From: JBDHWG01 sp039810085
Lineage (GTDB): Bacteria > Chloroflexota > Anaerolineae > Epilineales > JAHCIE01
Reading direction: 5' to 3'
Length of the DNA stretch: 64,000 bases
Assembly (NCBI GenBank): GCA_039810085.1
Contig: JBDHWG010000015.1
Coordinates: forward strand, 81,542 to 145,541
The number at the start of each line of letters is the position of its first letter. The first letter of the stretch is position 1. This document shows positions 8,609 to 17,618 of the stretch, piece by piece. A program made the position numbers and the translations under genes. Under the pieces are notes generated by a model that was not told the DNA's origin, made no database searches, and saw only the letters and a program-made list of their open reading frames with translations.

Positions 8609-9301
8609 ATGGATGTCGGTCGTAGTTTTCGAGCGCTCTTTGACGATGCGAACTGGATCGTCAAGGTGTTGCTCGGGGGCATTTTTACTCTGATAGGGAT
8701 GTTTATCCTGCTGACGCTCCCCCTAGTGCTTGGCTACCAGGTTGACACGATCAAACTCGCGGCTCGTGGCGAGAATCGAGTCCCAGAGTGGGATGACTGG
8801 GGTGGGCTGTATGTTCGCGGCCTCCTGGCACTGGTGATCCAGCTCGTCTATGCCCTGCCGCTTCTCATCATTGGCTGCTGTCAATTCGCGGCCACCAGTG
8901 CCCTCGGTCAAGGCGCCCAGGGCAATAATCCGAACGCGGCGCTTGGCCCCCTGGTCGCATGCTTCGGCTGTCTCAGCCTGCTTTTTGGCATCCTTGCCGT
9001 CGTTTTGACGCCGGCGGCTATCATTCGCTGGGTACAGCGTGACGACATTTCTGCGGCCTTCAACCTTGGCTCTGTCATCGCCCTGATCCGCGATAACGCG
9101 GGCAATTACGCCGTTGCCGTCCTAGTCGGCTTGGTGTTGGACATTGCGGCAGCGCTGATTGGCGCGCTATTGTGTGGTATCGGCTTGCCGTTCACGATCT
9201 TCATTGCGACGGTGATCATTGGTAACCTGTACGGCCAGGTAGCGTTTGCGGACCGCAGCGGCCAGACGTCGCTGACCCCAACCGTGGGGCCGGCGCAATA
9301 A
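8609..9301 (+). CDS. DUF4013-like multi-pass membrane protein
   Basis: 230 residues with about five hydrophobic segments (around residues 20-45, 70-95, 110-140, 165-190 and 195-215). The N-terminus MDVGRSFRALFDDANWIVKV, followed by LPLVLGYQVDTIKLAARGEN and PEWDDWGGLYVRGL, is characteristic of DUF4013, a bacterial and archaeal membrane family of unknown function. A strong ribosome site (AAGGAGG) precedes the ATG. It has its own promoter, and a hairpin follows the gene. No role can be given beyond membrane location. Confidence 0.85.
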   Translation: MDVGRSFRALFDDANWIVKVLLGGIFTLIGMFILLTLPLVLGYQVDTIKLAARGENRVPEWDDWGGLYVRGLLALVIQLVYALPLLIIGCCQFAATSALGQGAQGNNPNAALGPLVACFGCLSLLFGILAVVLTPAAIIRWVQRDDISAAFNLGSVIALIRDNAGNYAVAVLVGLVLDIAAALIGALLCGIGLPFTIFIATVIIGNLYGQVAFADRSGQTSLTPTVGPAQ

Positions 9302-9360
9302 CGCAGCGGGCGAGCGTAGGCGGGTGTTTGAAGCAGCCCTCGGCAACGAGATTAACGAGA

Positions 9361-9384
9361 CCGCCCCACCATACGGTGGGGCGG
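9361..9384 (+). terminator. Perfect 10-bp hairpin downstream of the DUF4013 gene
   Basis: CCGCCCCACC and GGTGGGGCGG form a perfect 10-bp GC-rich stem with a 4-base loop, 60 bases after the stop. No T-run follows, so it may be a weak terminator or an RNA stabiliser. Confidence 0.5.
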
Positions 9385-9418
9385 CGTTGCGTGTGTCGGC
9401 GGCAGGGAAGGGGGAGCC

Positions 9419-10438
9419 ATGCGCGTGGATGTCCTGACGGACGCAACTGCGTTCGAGACGCTGGGTGAGGAGTGGAACCGCCTGCTGGCCGACAGCGTCA
9501 CCGACACACCCTTCTTGACCCCGGAATGGCAGGCCGCATCGTGGGCCACGCTCGGTGAGGGCCAACTGCGCATCATTACGGCGCGCGACGATGCAGGCCA
9601 TCTGCTTGGCATCGCGCCCTTGTCGCTGATCGCCACGCCCGACCAGCCGCGCACCCTGTCATTGACTGGCGGCGTCGAGGTATCCGACTACCTGGACTTC
9701 GTCGTGCATCGTGACGCTCAGGATGCGATCTATAAGGCGTTGGGCGGAACCCTGGCACAGATGACCGGCGAGTGGGATCGTCTGCTTCTGACGAACGTGC
9801 CCCAGGCGTCTCCAACAGTGAGACGGTTAGCGGCTTTTGCCAACGAGCAAGGCTGGCCGGCTGACGAGTCAGTGGAGGATGTCTGCCCGGTTATTGCGCT
9901 GCCGACGACATGGGATGCGTATCTCGATAGCCTGGGGAAGCACCAACGCCACGAGGTGAGGCGCAAGCTGCGGCGGATGGAGGCCGAGGCACATCATGTT
10001 GTGGAGCGCTACACCGAAGAGCCAGGCCTGAGCGAGGCGCTGACACAGTTCTTCGTGCTGCACCGCCTCAGCCACACCGACAAAGCGCGCTTCATGGATG
10101 AGCAAATGATTGCATTCTTCCGTACCGTTACCCAGGCGATGAGCCGTCACGTGGAACTGAATATGCTATATATCGACGGGGAGCCGTCGGCGGCGATGTA
10201 CAATCTGCGCTATGGCAATCGGCTGCTAATTTACAATTCGGGGTACAATCCGTCCCTACGTCCGAATCTAAGTAGTGGCATCGTCCTTTTGTCCTTGTGC
10301 ATCCAGTCGGCTATCCAGCGCGGGTTGGCGGCTTTCGACTTCCTGCAAGGCAACGAGGAATACAAGTACCGTTTCGGCGCGGTGGACACGTCAGTCCTGC
10401 GTCTCGACATCTGGCAGAGAAAGAGCGACAAGCCATGA
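9419..10438 (+). CDS. GNAT-fold acetyltransferase (CelD/BioF2/FemAB-like, Acetyltransf_6)
   Basis: 339 residues. The N-terminus (LGEEWNRLLADS, PFLTPEWQAASW) and the central LGKHQRHEVRRKLRRME, followed near the C-terminus by FDFLQGNEEYKYRFGA, match the CelD/FemAB-like acyltransferase family found in polysaccharide and cell-envelope clusters. GGGGGAG lies just before the ATG. Its stop overlaps an in-frame upstream ATG (10435) of the glycosyltransferase gene, so the two are probably co-expressed. Together they suggest modification of a surface glycan or a glycolipid. The donor and acceptor are not predictable. Confidence 0.8.
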   Translation: MRVDVLTDATAFETLGEEWNRLLADSVTDTPFLTPEWQAASWATLGEGQLRIITARDDAGHLLGIAPLSLIATPDQPRTLSLTGGVEVSDYLDFVVHRDAQDAIYKALGGTLAQMTGEWDRLLLTNVPQASPTVRRLAAFANEQGWPADESVEDVCPVIALPTTWDAYLDSLGKHQRHEVRRKLRRMEAEAHHVVERYTEEPGLSEALTQFFVLHRLSHTDKARFMDEQMIAFFRTVTQAMSRHVELNMLYIDGEPSAAMYNLRYGNRLLIYNSGYNPSLRPNLSSGIVLLSLCIQSAIQRGLAAFDFLQGNEEYKYRFGAVDTSVLRLDIWQRKSDKP

Positions 10439-10485
10439 TTACTATTCCGAGGGCGGAAAGGCGGGGGAATTTCGGGAGCGTCCGC

Positions 10486-11757
10486 ATGAACGGCAAGGCG
10501 TCGCCTCGTATCGCCATGCTGTCTGTGCATACCTGTCCCCTGGCGGCGCTGGGCGGCAAAGAGACCGGCGGGATGAACGTATACGTGCGCGAATTGAGCC
10601 GTGAGCTGGGGCGGCGTGGCTATCAGGTAGACGCCTTTACCCGCTCTCAGAACCCGGAGGTTCCGCACATTCCGGACGCCGACCTCGGCCCGACGGTGCG
10701 TGTCATCCACATGCGCTGCGGGCCAGAGTCGCCGTACCCCAAGGAGCAAATCTGGGACTACCTGCCAGAGTTTGTGGAAGGCGTGCGCTGCCACATCGCC
10801 TCCGAAGGCGTCGGCTACGACGTATATCACAGCCACTACTGGCTGTCGGGCTGGGTGGCCCACGCGCTCCAGCCGATGTACCCCGCGCCGACGGTGCAGA
10901 TGTTCCATACTCTAGGGCGCATGAAGGACCTGGTGGCGCGGCGGCCGGAGGAGCGCGAGGTCGGGATGCGCAACTATGTTGAGGCCCAGGTGATGGCGTG
11001 GTCGGACCGGGTGGTTGCCGCGACGCCGCGGGACAAAGAACAGATGGTGAAGCTCTACGGGGCGGACCCGAGCCGCATTGCCGTCATCCCGGCCGGCGTC
11101 GATCCCACGTTGTTTCACCCCATTCCGAAGCGGGAGGCGCGGCGGACACTTGGGCTGCCGGAGGACCACAAGCTCATCCTGTTCGTCGGGCGCATCGAGC
11201 CGCTCAAGGGCATCGACACACTCATTGAGGCGGTTGCCTTGGCGTTCAAACACCGCCAGGACCTACGCGGCCAGGTGGAGCTGGCGATTATCGGCGGCGA
11301 CGTGACCGACGACCCGGCCAAGATGTCGGCGGAGATGAACCGCCTCCAGGCGTTGCGTACGAAGCTAGGCGTCGAAGACCTGGTGACGTTCCTGGGGAAG
11401 CAGCAGCAATCGAGCCTGCCCCTCTATTATTCGGCGGCGGAAGCCGTCGTTGTCCCATCCCACTACGAGTCCTTTGGCATGGTCGCCGTCGAGGCGCTGG
11501 CGTGCGGCACGCCGGTCATCGCTTCCGATGTCGGCGGCCTGTCCTACATTGTCGAGGACAATGTGACCGGCTTCCTCGTGCCGGACCAGCGGCCAGACAT
11601 CCTGGCCGACCGTCTCGAATTCTTGCTCGAGACCGAGCCGCTGCGCCGCGCATTTGGGCGGCGGGCGGCGCAGGCGGCGCGCCGCTACTCGTGGTCTCAT
11701 ATTGCCGACGAAATCATTGCCCTCTACAGCACGTTGGGCGTGCCGGCGCTCGAATAG
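10486..11757 (+). CDS. GT4-family glycosyltransferase (MshA / sucrose-phosphate synthase-like)
   Basis: 423 residues in two Rossmann domains. The donor-acceptor loop near the N-terminus is LGGKETGGMNVYVRELSREL, as in MshA and related retaining enzymes. The C-terminal domain has FVGRIEPLKGIDTLIEA and the EX7E motif in HYESFGMVAVEALACGTP, then SDVGGL. I use the ATG at 10486, which has GGGAG at 7-base spacing and begins just before the first strand (RIAMLSVHT). An in-frame ATG at 10435, overlapping the previous stop, would add 17 residues and cannot be excluded. Mycothiol synthesis is unlikely in this lineage; a sugar-lipid, sucrose-type or envelope glycan role is as plausible. Confidence 0.88.
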   Translation: MNGKASPRIAMLSVHTCPLAALGGKETGGMNVYVRELSRELGRRGYQVDAFTRSQNPEVPHIPDADLGPTVRVIHMRCGPESPYPKEQIWDYLPEFVEGVRCHIASEGVGYDVYHSHYWLSGWVAHALQPMYPAPTVQMFHTLGRMKDLVARRPEEREVGMRNYVEAQVMAWSDRVVAATPRDKEQMVKLYGADPSRIAVIPAGVDPTLFHPIPKREARRTLGLPEDHKLILFVGRIEPLKGIDTLIEAVALAFKHRQDLRGQVELAIIGGDVTDDPAKMSAEMNRLQALRTKLGVEDLVTFLGKQQQSSLPLYYSAAEAVVVPSHYESFGMVAVEALACGTPVIASDVGGLSYIVEDNVTGFLVPDQRPDILADRLEFLLETEPLRRAFGRRAAQAARRYSWSHIADEIIALYSTLGVPALE

Positions 11758-11862
11758 GCGTCAACCCTGCGCCCCTACAACCTCAGGAGGGAACGCTGCG
11801 TATAACCTCATAGAGAGGGGCATGACCTGATCTTGTCGTGCATCACTGCCTAAGGAGGTCGC

Positions 11863-12897
11863 ATGGATTTCGGCGCGCTGTTGACACGCAGTTTTGAGAT
11901 TACCTGGCGCCATCGGGCGCTCTGGCTGTATGGTTTCTTGCTGGCATTGTTCGGGGGAGCGGGCGGTGGCCTTAACTTTAGATTGCCCGGTGGTACGTCC
12001 GGCGGCGCGCCATCTACGCCGTCTACGACACCCCCCGGTGTCCCCCCGGTATCCGGTGTTCCGCCCATTAACGAGATTGGTCGGGCCATCAGCTCAATTC
12101 CGGCTGGGGTCTGGCTGACCGTCGGTCTCGCCATTGCCTGTCTCGTCCTTGTGCTCATTATCGTGAGCGTCATCATCCAGAGTGTGTCCCGGGGCGCTCT
12201 GATCGGCATGGTCGGTGAGGTGGAGACGACGGGTCGAACGAGTATTCGTGACGGCTGGCATTACGGCTGGTCGCGCTTCGGCTGGCGCGTCTTCGCCATC
12301 GGCTTCTTGATCGGCCTGGCCGTGTTATTCCTGGCCCTCATTGTGGCCGGCGTCTTCGTCGCCTTCGGTCTGGGGGCGGGCGCGGCCGCCGCAAGCCGCA
12401 GCGGGTTCTCGGCAGCGCTCATTCCGGTGTTCTGCCTGGTGCTGCTCATCGTCGTGCCGCTGGCGCTGGTCGTTAGCTTCCTGATTACGACGCTCTACAA
12501 CCTGGCGACCCGGCACGCTGTCCTGGAAGACCACGGTGTGATAGACAGCCTGGGCGCGGCCTGGGACCTGGTCAAGGCCAACTGGATGAACCTGTTCATC
12601 CTGGTCGTCATCGAGGTCGCGCTGGGGTTTGTGTGGGGCATTATCCTGCTCGTGGCGCTGGGTATCTTCGCCCTCATTGTCATGCTTGCCCCCGCTATCG
12701 CAGCTTACGCCGCCACTCAGTTGTGGGGGCCAGCCATTGTCGCGGCTGTCCCTGGCTTCTTCCTGCTACTGATCCTGGGAGCGGCGCTCAGCACATTGTG
12801 GGTGGTGTTCTACGAGACGCTATGGACGCTGGCCTATGGGCGGCTGACGGCTCCTCCCGCTGAGACCACGACCGCCGTCATCCCCGCCTTGCCGTGA
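11863..12897 (+). CDS. Multi-pass membrane protein, unknown function
   Basis: 344 residues. The N-terminus MDFGALLTRSFEITWRHRAL leads into a first helix, a Gly/Pro/Thr-rich stretch (residues ~45-75), then about five more hydrophobic segments (around 85-110, 145-170, 185-210, 245-270 and 285-325). A cytosolic-type segment ATRHAVLEDHGVIDSLGAAW is typical of DUF975/DUF4013-like or glycerophosphodiester-phosphodiesterase-type membrane domains in Chloroflexota and Actinobacteria. TAAGGAGG at optimal spacing precedes the ATG. It is followed by a strong terminator. Its general layout recalls the DUF4013 protein at 8.6 kb, and the two flank the GNAT/glycosyltransferase pair. Confidence 0.75.
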   Translation: MDFGALLTRSFEITWRHRALWLYGFLLALFGGAGGGLNFRLPGGTSGGAPSTPSTTPPGVPPVSGVPPINEIGRAISSIPAGVWLTVGLAIACLVLVLIIVSVIIQSVSRGALIGMVGEVETTGRTSIRDGWHYGWSRFGWRVFAIGFLIGLAVLFLALIVAGVFVAFGLGAGAAAASRSGFSAALIPVFCLVLLIVVPLALVVSFLITTLYNLATRHAVLEDHGVIDSLGAAWDLVKANWMNLFILVVIEVALGFVWGIILLVALGIFALIVMLAPAIAAYAATQLWGPAIVAAVPGFFLLLILGAALSTLWVVFYETLWTLAYGRLTAPPAETTTAVIPALP

Positions 12898-12940
12898 ACG
12901 GGGCCACCGGAAATCGACGTTACATAAAGGGAAAGAGGAG

Positions 12941-12967
12941 GCCGGGTGACTCCACCCGGCTTTTTCC
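12941..12967 (+). terminator. Rho-independent terminator
   Basis: GCCGGGTG (12941-12948) and CACCCGGC (12953-12960) form an 8-bp stem with a 4-base loop, followed by TTTTTCC. The opposite side is purine-rich, so it may also serve the convergent priA gene. Confidence 0.85.
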
Positions 12968-12990
12968 TTTGTGTCCGGCGCGGTTGCGTC

Positions 12991-15954
12991 TTATAGCAGG
13001 CTCACGGGGTCTATGTCGATGCGCCAGCCGTAGGGCAGGCGGTCGGCGGCAAAGAAGCCCCGCAGGATTCGCCCCGGCTCGGGGCTGCGCAAAACGATGT
13101 GCCAGCGGAACTCGCCGCGCTCGCGTCCAAAGTACGCCGGGGCCGGGCCGATGAGAGACGTGTTGGGGAAGCCCTGGCGGCGAATGTACTGCACTAGCCG
13201 CGCCCCCAGCCCCTCCGCCTCGCCCCGCGCCCGCTCCCATGTTGGGTCGGTGTAGAGGAGGCGCGCCAGCCGCGTGAACGGCGGGTAGTCGGCGGCCTGG
13301 CGGAAGGTCATCTCTGTCTCGTAGAAGGCCTCGTAGTCGTGGCGCGCCGCTGCCTGGATGGCGTAGTGCTCCGGCGTGTACGTCTGGATGATGACGCGGC
13401 CACCCAGCGGGCCGCGAGCAGCGCGCCCCGCTACCTGGGTGAGAATCTGGAACGTGCGCTCGGCGGAACGGAAGTCCGGCAGGTGCAGGCCCACGTCGGC
13501 GCTTACGACGCCGACGAGCGTCACCAGCGGCAGGTCGAGGCCCTTGGCGATCATCTGTGTGCCGACAAGGACGTCGGCCTCGCCATGCACAAAGGCGTCC
13601 AGGTAATCGCCGTGGGAGCTGCGGCCGCGCGTCGTATCGCGGTCCCAGCGGATGACGCGCGCGTCCGGGAACTGGGTGTGGATGGTCTCCTCGATGCGTT
13701 GCGTGCCGACGCCGAAGTGCTTGATGCGCTCGGAGCGGCACTGCGGGCAGACGGTCGGCGGCGGCTGGCGGTGGCCGCAGTGGTGGCAGGCCAGCAAGGC
13801 GCCAACGGCGTGGAACGTCAGCGGCGACGAGCAGCGGGCGCACGCGACCACGTAGCCGCAATCGCGGCACATGACGAAGCTGGCTGCGCCGCGCCGGTTG
13901 AGGAACAGGATGGCCTGCTGCCGCCGCTCCAGCGTCTCGGTCAGGGCGCTGCGCAGGCTGCGGCTGAAGATGCTCGTGTTGCCCGCGCGCAGCTCGCCCC
14001 GCAGGTCCACGATCTCGACCGGCGGCAAGTCGGCGTAGAGGACATCGCCGGACAGCGGATGCATCGCGCCCGTATCAGTGAGGCCCAATCGCGCTGTGTG
14101 CTCGGCGACGGCCTGGCGGTGGCCGAGGACGCGGCGGGGGAGGCGGAGCAGCGTGAGTTCGCCGCGCTCGGCGCGGGCGAAGGTCTCGACGTCCGGCGTC
14201 GCGCTCCCCAGGATGACCACCGCGCCTGCGATGGCGCCGAGGCGCAGGGCGGCGTCGCGGGCGTGATAGCGAGGGACGTTGTCTTGTTTGTAGGAGGGAT
14301 CGTGCTCCTCGTCCACGACAACCACGCCGACGCGGGGAAGGGGAGCGAACAAGGCGGAGCGGGAGCCGATGACAACGCTTACTTCACCCGCCCGCACCCG
14401 CTGCCAGGTGTCGTAGCGCTGGCCGGGCGTGAGGTGCGAGTGCCAGACGGCGACGCGGCCAGGGAAGCGCGCGGCGAAGCGCCGGACGGTTTGCGGCGTC
14501 AGCGAGATCTCCGGCACGAGAATGAGAGCTTGCTTCCCCTGGCGCAGCGCCTCCGCGACCGCTTGCAGGTAGATTTCAGTCTTACCGGAGCCGGTCACGC
14601 CGTGCAACAGAAAGGCCCGCGCCGTGTCCGGCCCTTGCATGGCCTGGGCGATGGCAGCCCACGCCTGCGCCTGGTCGTGGGTCAGCGTTGGCGGCGACGT
14701 GAGGACGAAGCTCTTGCCGGCCAGTGGGTCGCGCCAGGCCGGGCGCTCCTCGATGCGCACCACCCCCCGCGCTTCGAGCGCGCGCAGGTCAGCCGGTTTT
14801 GCGCTCGTTTCGGCCAGCAGGAGACTGACGTCGATCTCCGCGCCGTTGGCGGCCAGGCGCTCCAGGAGTCGCGTCTGCCCGCCGCTGCGCCGCAGCTCGG
14901 TCAGGGCCGCCGGGACATCCTCCGGCGGGATCGTCAGGAAGGCGCACGCCTCCTCGCGCACGCGCTCCACGACGCCGTCGGCTTCGAGGCTCGCCAGCGC
15001 CGCCGTGGTTGCCCCTTGCGCTTCGAGATGGCTAATCTCCTGCGGGACAGGCGCGGCGAGGAGCAGCGTTAGCGCGTGGGCTCGGGCCTTGTCCCCACCG
15101 GCGCCATCGGCCAGCAGGCGCGACGCGCGAGCGCGGGGGACGCGGAGGCCGATCAAGGTACGCTCCTCCGTCAGCCCAATCAGGCCGCGCTCGGCCAGGT
15201 TGCGAAGTGCAGCCGGCGCGGCGCTCGTGGCAGCGCGCAGCGCGGCGAGCGAGGGGAGAGGATCGTCGCTCGCGGCCAGCCAGGCGAGGGCGCGCGCCTC
15301 GGGGCTGTCCTTGCCAAGCGTTGGCAGCACGTCGGCGACGGCATTGCTGTCCACAGCGAGGCAGACGATGCGTGTTGTGCGCGGGCGCATCCCCGGCTCT
15401 TCCAGCGCCCACCAGCGCCGAACAAGTCCCGCGTCGACGAGACCGTTGAGGGACTGGGTCGGGCGGCTGCCAACGGAGTCGAGCAAGCGTTCCTGGCGCA
15501 TCCGGCCCTGCTCGCGCAGCGTCGCCAGCAGCGCCGTCTGGACCGGACCAAGCCGCCCTGCTGGCGCGTCGGGGACAGCCTCGACCATCAGGTGGGCTTT
15601 CTTGTCTAGCTCGGCGGGGACCATCGTCCAGACGACTTCGGCGAGGGGGGCCAGAGTGTCCTCGGCCAGGGCGAAGGCAAGCTGGATTTGAGCCTGGGTC
15701 AGCGCCGGTGTGGGGTCAACCAGGTCGTCAATGGGGCGGATGCGCGCGCCGTCTTTCAACGTGGGCTTAGTTTCGGTCAGGCTGAGGACAATGCCGAGTG
15801 CGGGGCGTGCGCCGAACGGCACGCGGACGAGGTGGCCGGACGCAAGGGCGGCGGCCAGGTCGGGCGGGACGCTGTAGTGATAGGCGGCCGGCGGAGCGCC
15901 TTCGCCGCCGGTCCAGCTGCCCATCGGCACGTTGACGGCGATTTCGGCGTACAT
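12991..15954 (-). CDS. priA: Primosomal protein N' (replication restart helicase), extended
   Basis: 987 residues, longer than the usual ~730-820. The 3'-DNA-binding domain is N-terminal (YHYSVPPDLAAALASGHLVR, VPFGARPALGIV). Walker A LLHGVTGSGKTEIYL lies near residue 450, DEEHD follows, and then come the paired-Cys zinc module (CRDCGYVVACARC, CHHCG, CPQC) and helicase motifs V-VI (GTQMIAKGLDLPLVTLVG, QVAGRAARG). Some 200 extra residues between the 3'BD and the helicase contain repeated winged-helix-like segments (LLDSVGSRPTQSLNGLVDAG; LLAETSAKPADLRALEARGV). The protein reloads the replisome at stalled forks. The gene follows gmk by 24 bases on the same strand. The start has only a weak ribosome site. 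Confidence 0.95.
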   Translation of the reverse strand: MYAEIAVNVPMGSWTGGEGAPPAAYHYSVPPDLAAALASGHLVRVPFGARPALGIVLSLTETKPTLKDGARIRPIDDLVDPTPALTQAQIQLAFALAEDTLAPLAEVVWTMVPAELDKKAHLMVEAVPDAPAGRLGPVQTALLATLREQGRMRQERLLDSVGSRPTQSLNGLVDAGLVRRWWALEEPGMRPRTTRIVCLAVDSNAVADVLPTLGKDSPEARALAWLAASDDPLPSLAALRAATSAAPAALRNLAERGLIGLTEERTLIGLRVPRARASRLLADGAGGDKARAHALTLLLAAPVPQEISHLEAQGATTAALASLEADGVVERVREEACAFLTIPPEDVPAALTELRRSGGQTRLLERLAANGAEIDVSLLLAETSAKPADLRALEARGVVRIEERPAWRDPLAGKSFVLTSPPTLTHDQAQAWAAIAQAMQGPDTARAFLLHGVTGSGKTEIYLQAVAEALRQGKQALILVPEISLTPQTVRRFAARFPGRVAVWHSHLTPGQRYDTWQRVRAGEVSVVIGSRSALFAPLPRVGVVVVDEEHDPSYKQDNVPRYHARDAALRLGAIAGAVVILGSATPDVETFARAERGELTLLRLPRRVLGHRQAVAEHTARLGLTDTGAMHPLSGDVLYADLPPVEIVDLRGELRAGNTSIFSRSLRSALTETLERRQQAILFLNRRGAASFVMCRDCGYVVACARCSSPLTFHAVGALLACHHCGHRQPPPTVCPQCRSERIKHFGVGTQRIEETIHTQFPDARVIRWDRDTTRGRSSHGDYLDAFVHGEADVLVGTQMIAKGLDLPLVTLVGVVSADVGLHLPDFRSAERTFQILTQVAGRAARGPLGGRVIIQTYTPEHYAIQAAARHDYEAFYETEMTFRQAADYPPFTRLARLLYTDPTWERARGEAEGLGARLVQYIRRQGFPNTSLIGPAPAYFGRERGEFRWHIVLRSPEPGRILRGFFAADRLPYGWRIDIDPVSLL

Positions 15955-15978
15955 GAGGCGCTGGCGGCTACGACGGTC

Positions 15979-16674
15979 TCACAGGCGGCAGTTGCGCGGG
16001 TGGACGCGGGCGTGCTCGGCCGCCACAATCGAGGCGATCAGGTCAACAGTCTCGTCGAGGCGGTCGTCGCGGTTGATGACCACATAGTCGAACAAGTCGA
16101 CTTTCTTCATCTCGGCCTGAGCCGTCGCCATGCGCTTTGCCAGGTCCGCCGATGTCTCGGTCTTGCGGGCGATGAGCCGTTCCATCAGCTCGGTCAGGTC
16201 CGACGCGGCGAGGAAGATGAGCAGGGCTTCGGGCACGAGGCGCTTGATGGTCTCAGCGCCCTGCACGTCAATGCGCAGCACCACGTCGAGGCCGCTGCGG
16301 AAAGCGTCGCGCACCTGCTGCTTGGGAATGCCCTTGTAGTGGCCGTAGACGACGGCGTGCTCGAGCAACTCATTGGCGCGGATCATGGTTTCGAACACCT
16401 CGGTCGTGACGAAGAGATAGTCGCGCCCGTGGACCTCGTTCGGGCGACGGGGGCGGTCCGTCGCCGTCACGACGAAGTGGAACGGGACCTCACGCTCCTT
16501 CATGCGCTGCAGAACGCTGTCCTTACCTACGCCCGACGGCCCTGAGATGACGATGAGCAGCGGGTGGGGCTGGCGAACGTGCGCTGGCAGGCCGGTCACC
16601 CCATCCACTTGGTCGAGGATAGGCTGGACACTGTCCTGGCGGTGATTGGTAAGCTCGATGGAACGATTGGTCAT
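15979..16674 (-). CDS. gmk: Guanylate kinase
   Basis: 231 residues, with a ~38-residue N-terminal extension compared with the usual ~205. The P-loop is VISGPSGVGKDSVL, followed by the GMP-binding region TATDRPRRPNEVHGRDYLFV, HYKGIPKQQV, and LRIDVQGAETIKRL. It converts GMP to GDP with ATP. The start ATG at 16674 has GGAG eight bases upstream; the longer open frame has no family match. It is upstream of priA with a small gap, the order seen in many bacteria but without rpoZ between them. An FmdB-like gene is divergent on the other side. Confidence 0.95.
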   Translation of the reverse strand: MTNRSIELTNHRQDSVQPILDQVDGVTGLPAHVRQPHPLLIVISGPSGVGKDSVLQRMKEREVPFHFVVTATDRPRRPNEVHGRDYLFVTTEVFETMIRANELLEHAVVYGHYKGIPKQQVRDAFRSGLDVVLRIDVQGAETIKRLVPEALLIFLAASDLTELMERLIARKTETSADLAKRMATAQAEMKKVDLFDYVVINRDDRLDETVDLIASIVAAEHARVHPRNCRL

Positions 16675-16731
16675 CTGTATTGCTCCGGGCGGATAAATCT
16701 CAGCGAATGCGGCTGCGCGGCCTCGAGCCAG

Positions 16732-16760
16732 GTGACTTTGCGCGGGAGTCGTGTTATACT
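16732..16760 (+). promoter_or_regulatory. Possible promoter for the FmdB-like gene
   Basis: TATACT (16755-16760) is a good -10 box; the -35 candidate GTGACT (16732-16737) at 17-base spacing is weak. It lies 42 bases upstream of the ATG. Confidence 0.4.
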
Positions 16761-16802
16761 TTGTGGAAAGATTATCTTTGGCAAAATGCGAGACATGAGA
16801 CC

Positions 16803-17198
16803 ATGCCACTCTACGAGTATCGCTGCGCCACGTGTCGGCGCAAATTCACTTTGTTGGTGCGAACCTTTGATGCTCCTGTCGCGCCACCCTGCAAGTATTG
16901 CGAGAGCACGGCGACCCGACGCTTGATTTCGCGTGTCGCTCAATTGCGGTCGGAAGAGAGCCGGATGGAAGCCCTGGCTGACCCATCGAGTCTGAGCGGA
17001 GTGGACGAAAACGACCCGGCAAGTCTCGGGCGCTGGATGCGGCGGATGGGCAGTGAAATGGGCGAGGAACTTGGCCCGGAGTTCAACGAGATGGTCGACC
17101 GTTTGGAGGCGGGCGAAAGCCCAGAGTCGATCGAGGCATCGATGCCCGACTTCGGCGGTGAAGGGGACCTGTCGCCAGGTCTGGATGATCTGGGGTAA
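16803..17198 (+). CDS. FmdB-type zinc-ribbon regulatory protein
   Basis: 131 residues. The first ~40 residues are the FmdB/CxxC zinc ribbon: MPLYEYRCATCRRKF, then PPCKYCES, giving two CxxC pairs. The remainder is acidic and helical (RRMGSEMGEELGPEFNEMVD), an extension common in Chloroflexota FmdB homologues. The first FmdB was found near formamidase genes, but the family is widespread and its function is unclear; nucleic-acid or protein binding is likely. The ATG at 16803 fits the family's usual MPxYxY start. The ribosome site is poor. It is divergent from gmk and convergent with the next gene, with a shared terminator. Confidence 0.88.
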   Translation: MPLYEYRCATCRRKFTLLVRTFDAPVAPPCKYCESTATRRLISRVAQLRSEESRMEALADPSSLSGVDENDPASLGRWMRRMGSEMGEELGPEFNEMVDRLEAGESPESIEASMPDFGGEGDLSPGLDDLG

Positions 17199-17230
17199 GT
17201 ATAGCACAACGTAGGCCGGAAGTAAGAAAA

Positions 17231-17260
17231 CAGCGGGATGCCTCTGAGGGCGTCCCGCTG
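17231..17260. terminator. Bidirectional terminator hairpin
   Basis: A 12-bp stem with one G-T pair (CAGCGGGATGCC / GGCGTCCCGCTG) and a 6-base loop lies between convergent genes. On the minus strand it is followed by TTTTCTT, and on the plus strand by a short pyrimidine stretch. Confidence 0.75.
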
Positions 17261-17264
17261 TCGT

Positions 17265-17618
17265 TCAGTAGCGCTCGAACCGCTCGACGTCGAGGACGAA
17301 CACGACGGCGCCGCCCACCTCGACCTCGACCGGCTGGGCCATGTACAGCTCGCCCGGCTCGACGACCGGCGGCAGCGGGCTGACGTACTGGCTGCGGGCG
17401 TGGGCATTGGTCTTGACGACGCGCAGCACCTCGGAGAGGTTGGCGTCGCTCGTGCCGATAAGGGCCGTCGAGTTGCCTTCACGCAGGAAGCCTCCCGTGG
17501 TGCTGACGACCGTCGCGGAGTGGCCCCGCTTACTCAGCGCGTTCACTAGGCCAGGCGCATCATCACGGTGGATGATGGCGATGACGAGTTTCGTTATGGG
17601 AGCAGGGGCGGTTGCCAT
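17265..17618 (-). CDS. Cyclic-di-AMP receptor-like protein (DarA/PstA family, DUF970)
   Basis: 117 residues with a PII-like ferredoxin fold. The diagnostic loop is STTGGFLREGNSTALIGT, the nucleotide-binding signature of DarA/PstA proteins of Firmicutes that bind cyclic-di-AMP. The N-terminus LVIAIIHRDDAPGLVNALSK and the C-terminus GGAVVFVLDVERFERY also fit. Its start lies 25 bases inside the end of tmk, so expression is coupled to tmk, an arrangement also known in Firmicutes (tmk-darA). A cyclic-di-AMP phosphodiesterase gene (pgpH) lies at 29 kb. The ligand is inferred from the family, not shown. Confidence 0.9.
   Translation of the reverse strand: MATAPAPITKLVIAIIHRDDAPGLVNALSKRGHSATVVSTTGGFLREGNSTALIGTSDANLSEVLRVVKTNAHARSQYVSPLPPVVEPGELYMAQPVEVEVGGAVVFVLDVERFERY

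Noticed and set aside
13339..15072. Plus-strand open frame of 577 residues
   Set aside because: Antisense to priA; the translation is Arg/Ala/Gly-rich without motifs, as expected from GC-rich third positions.
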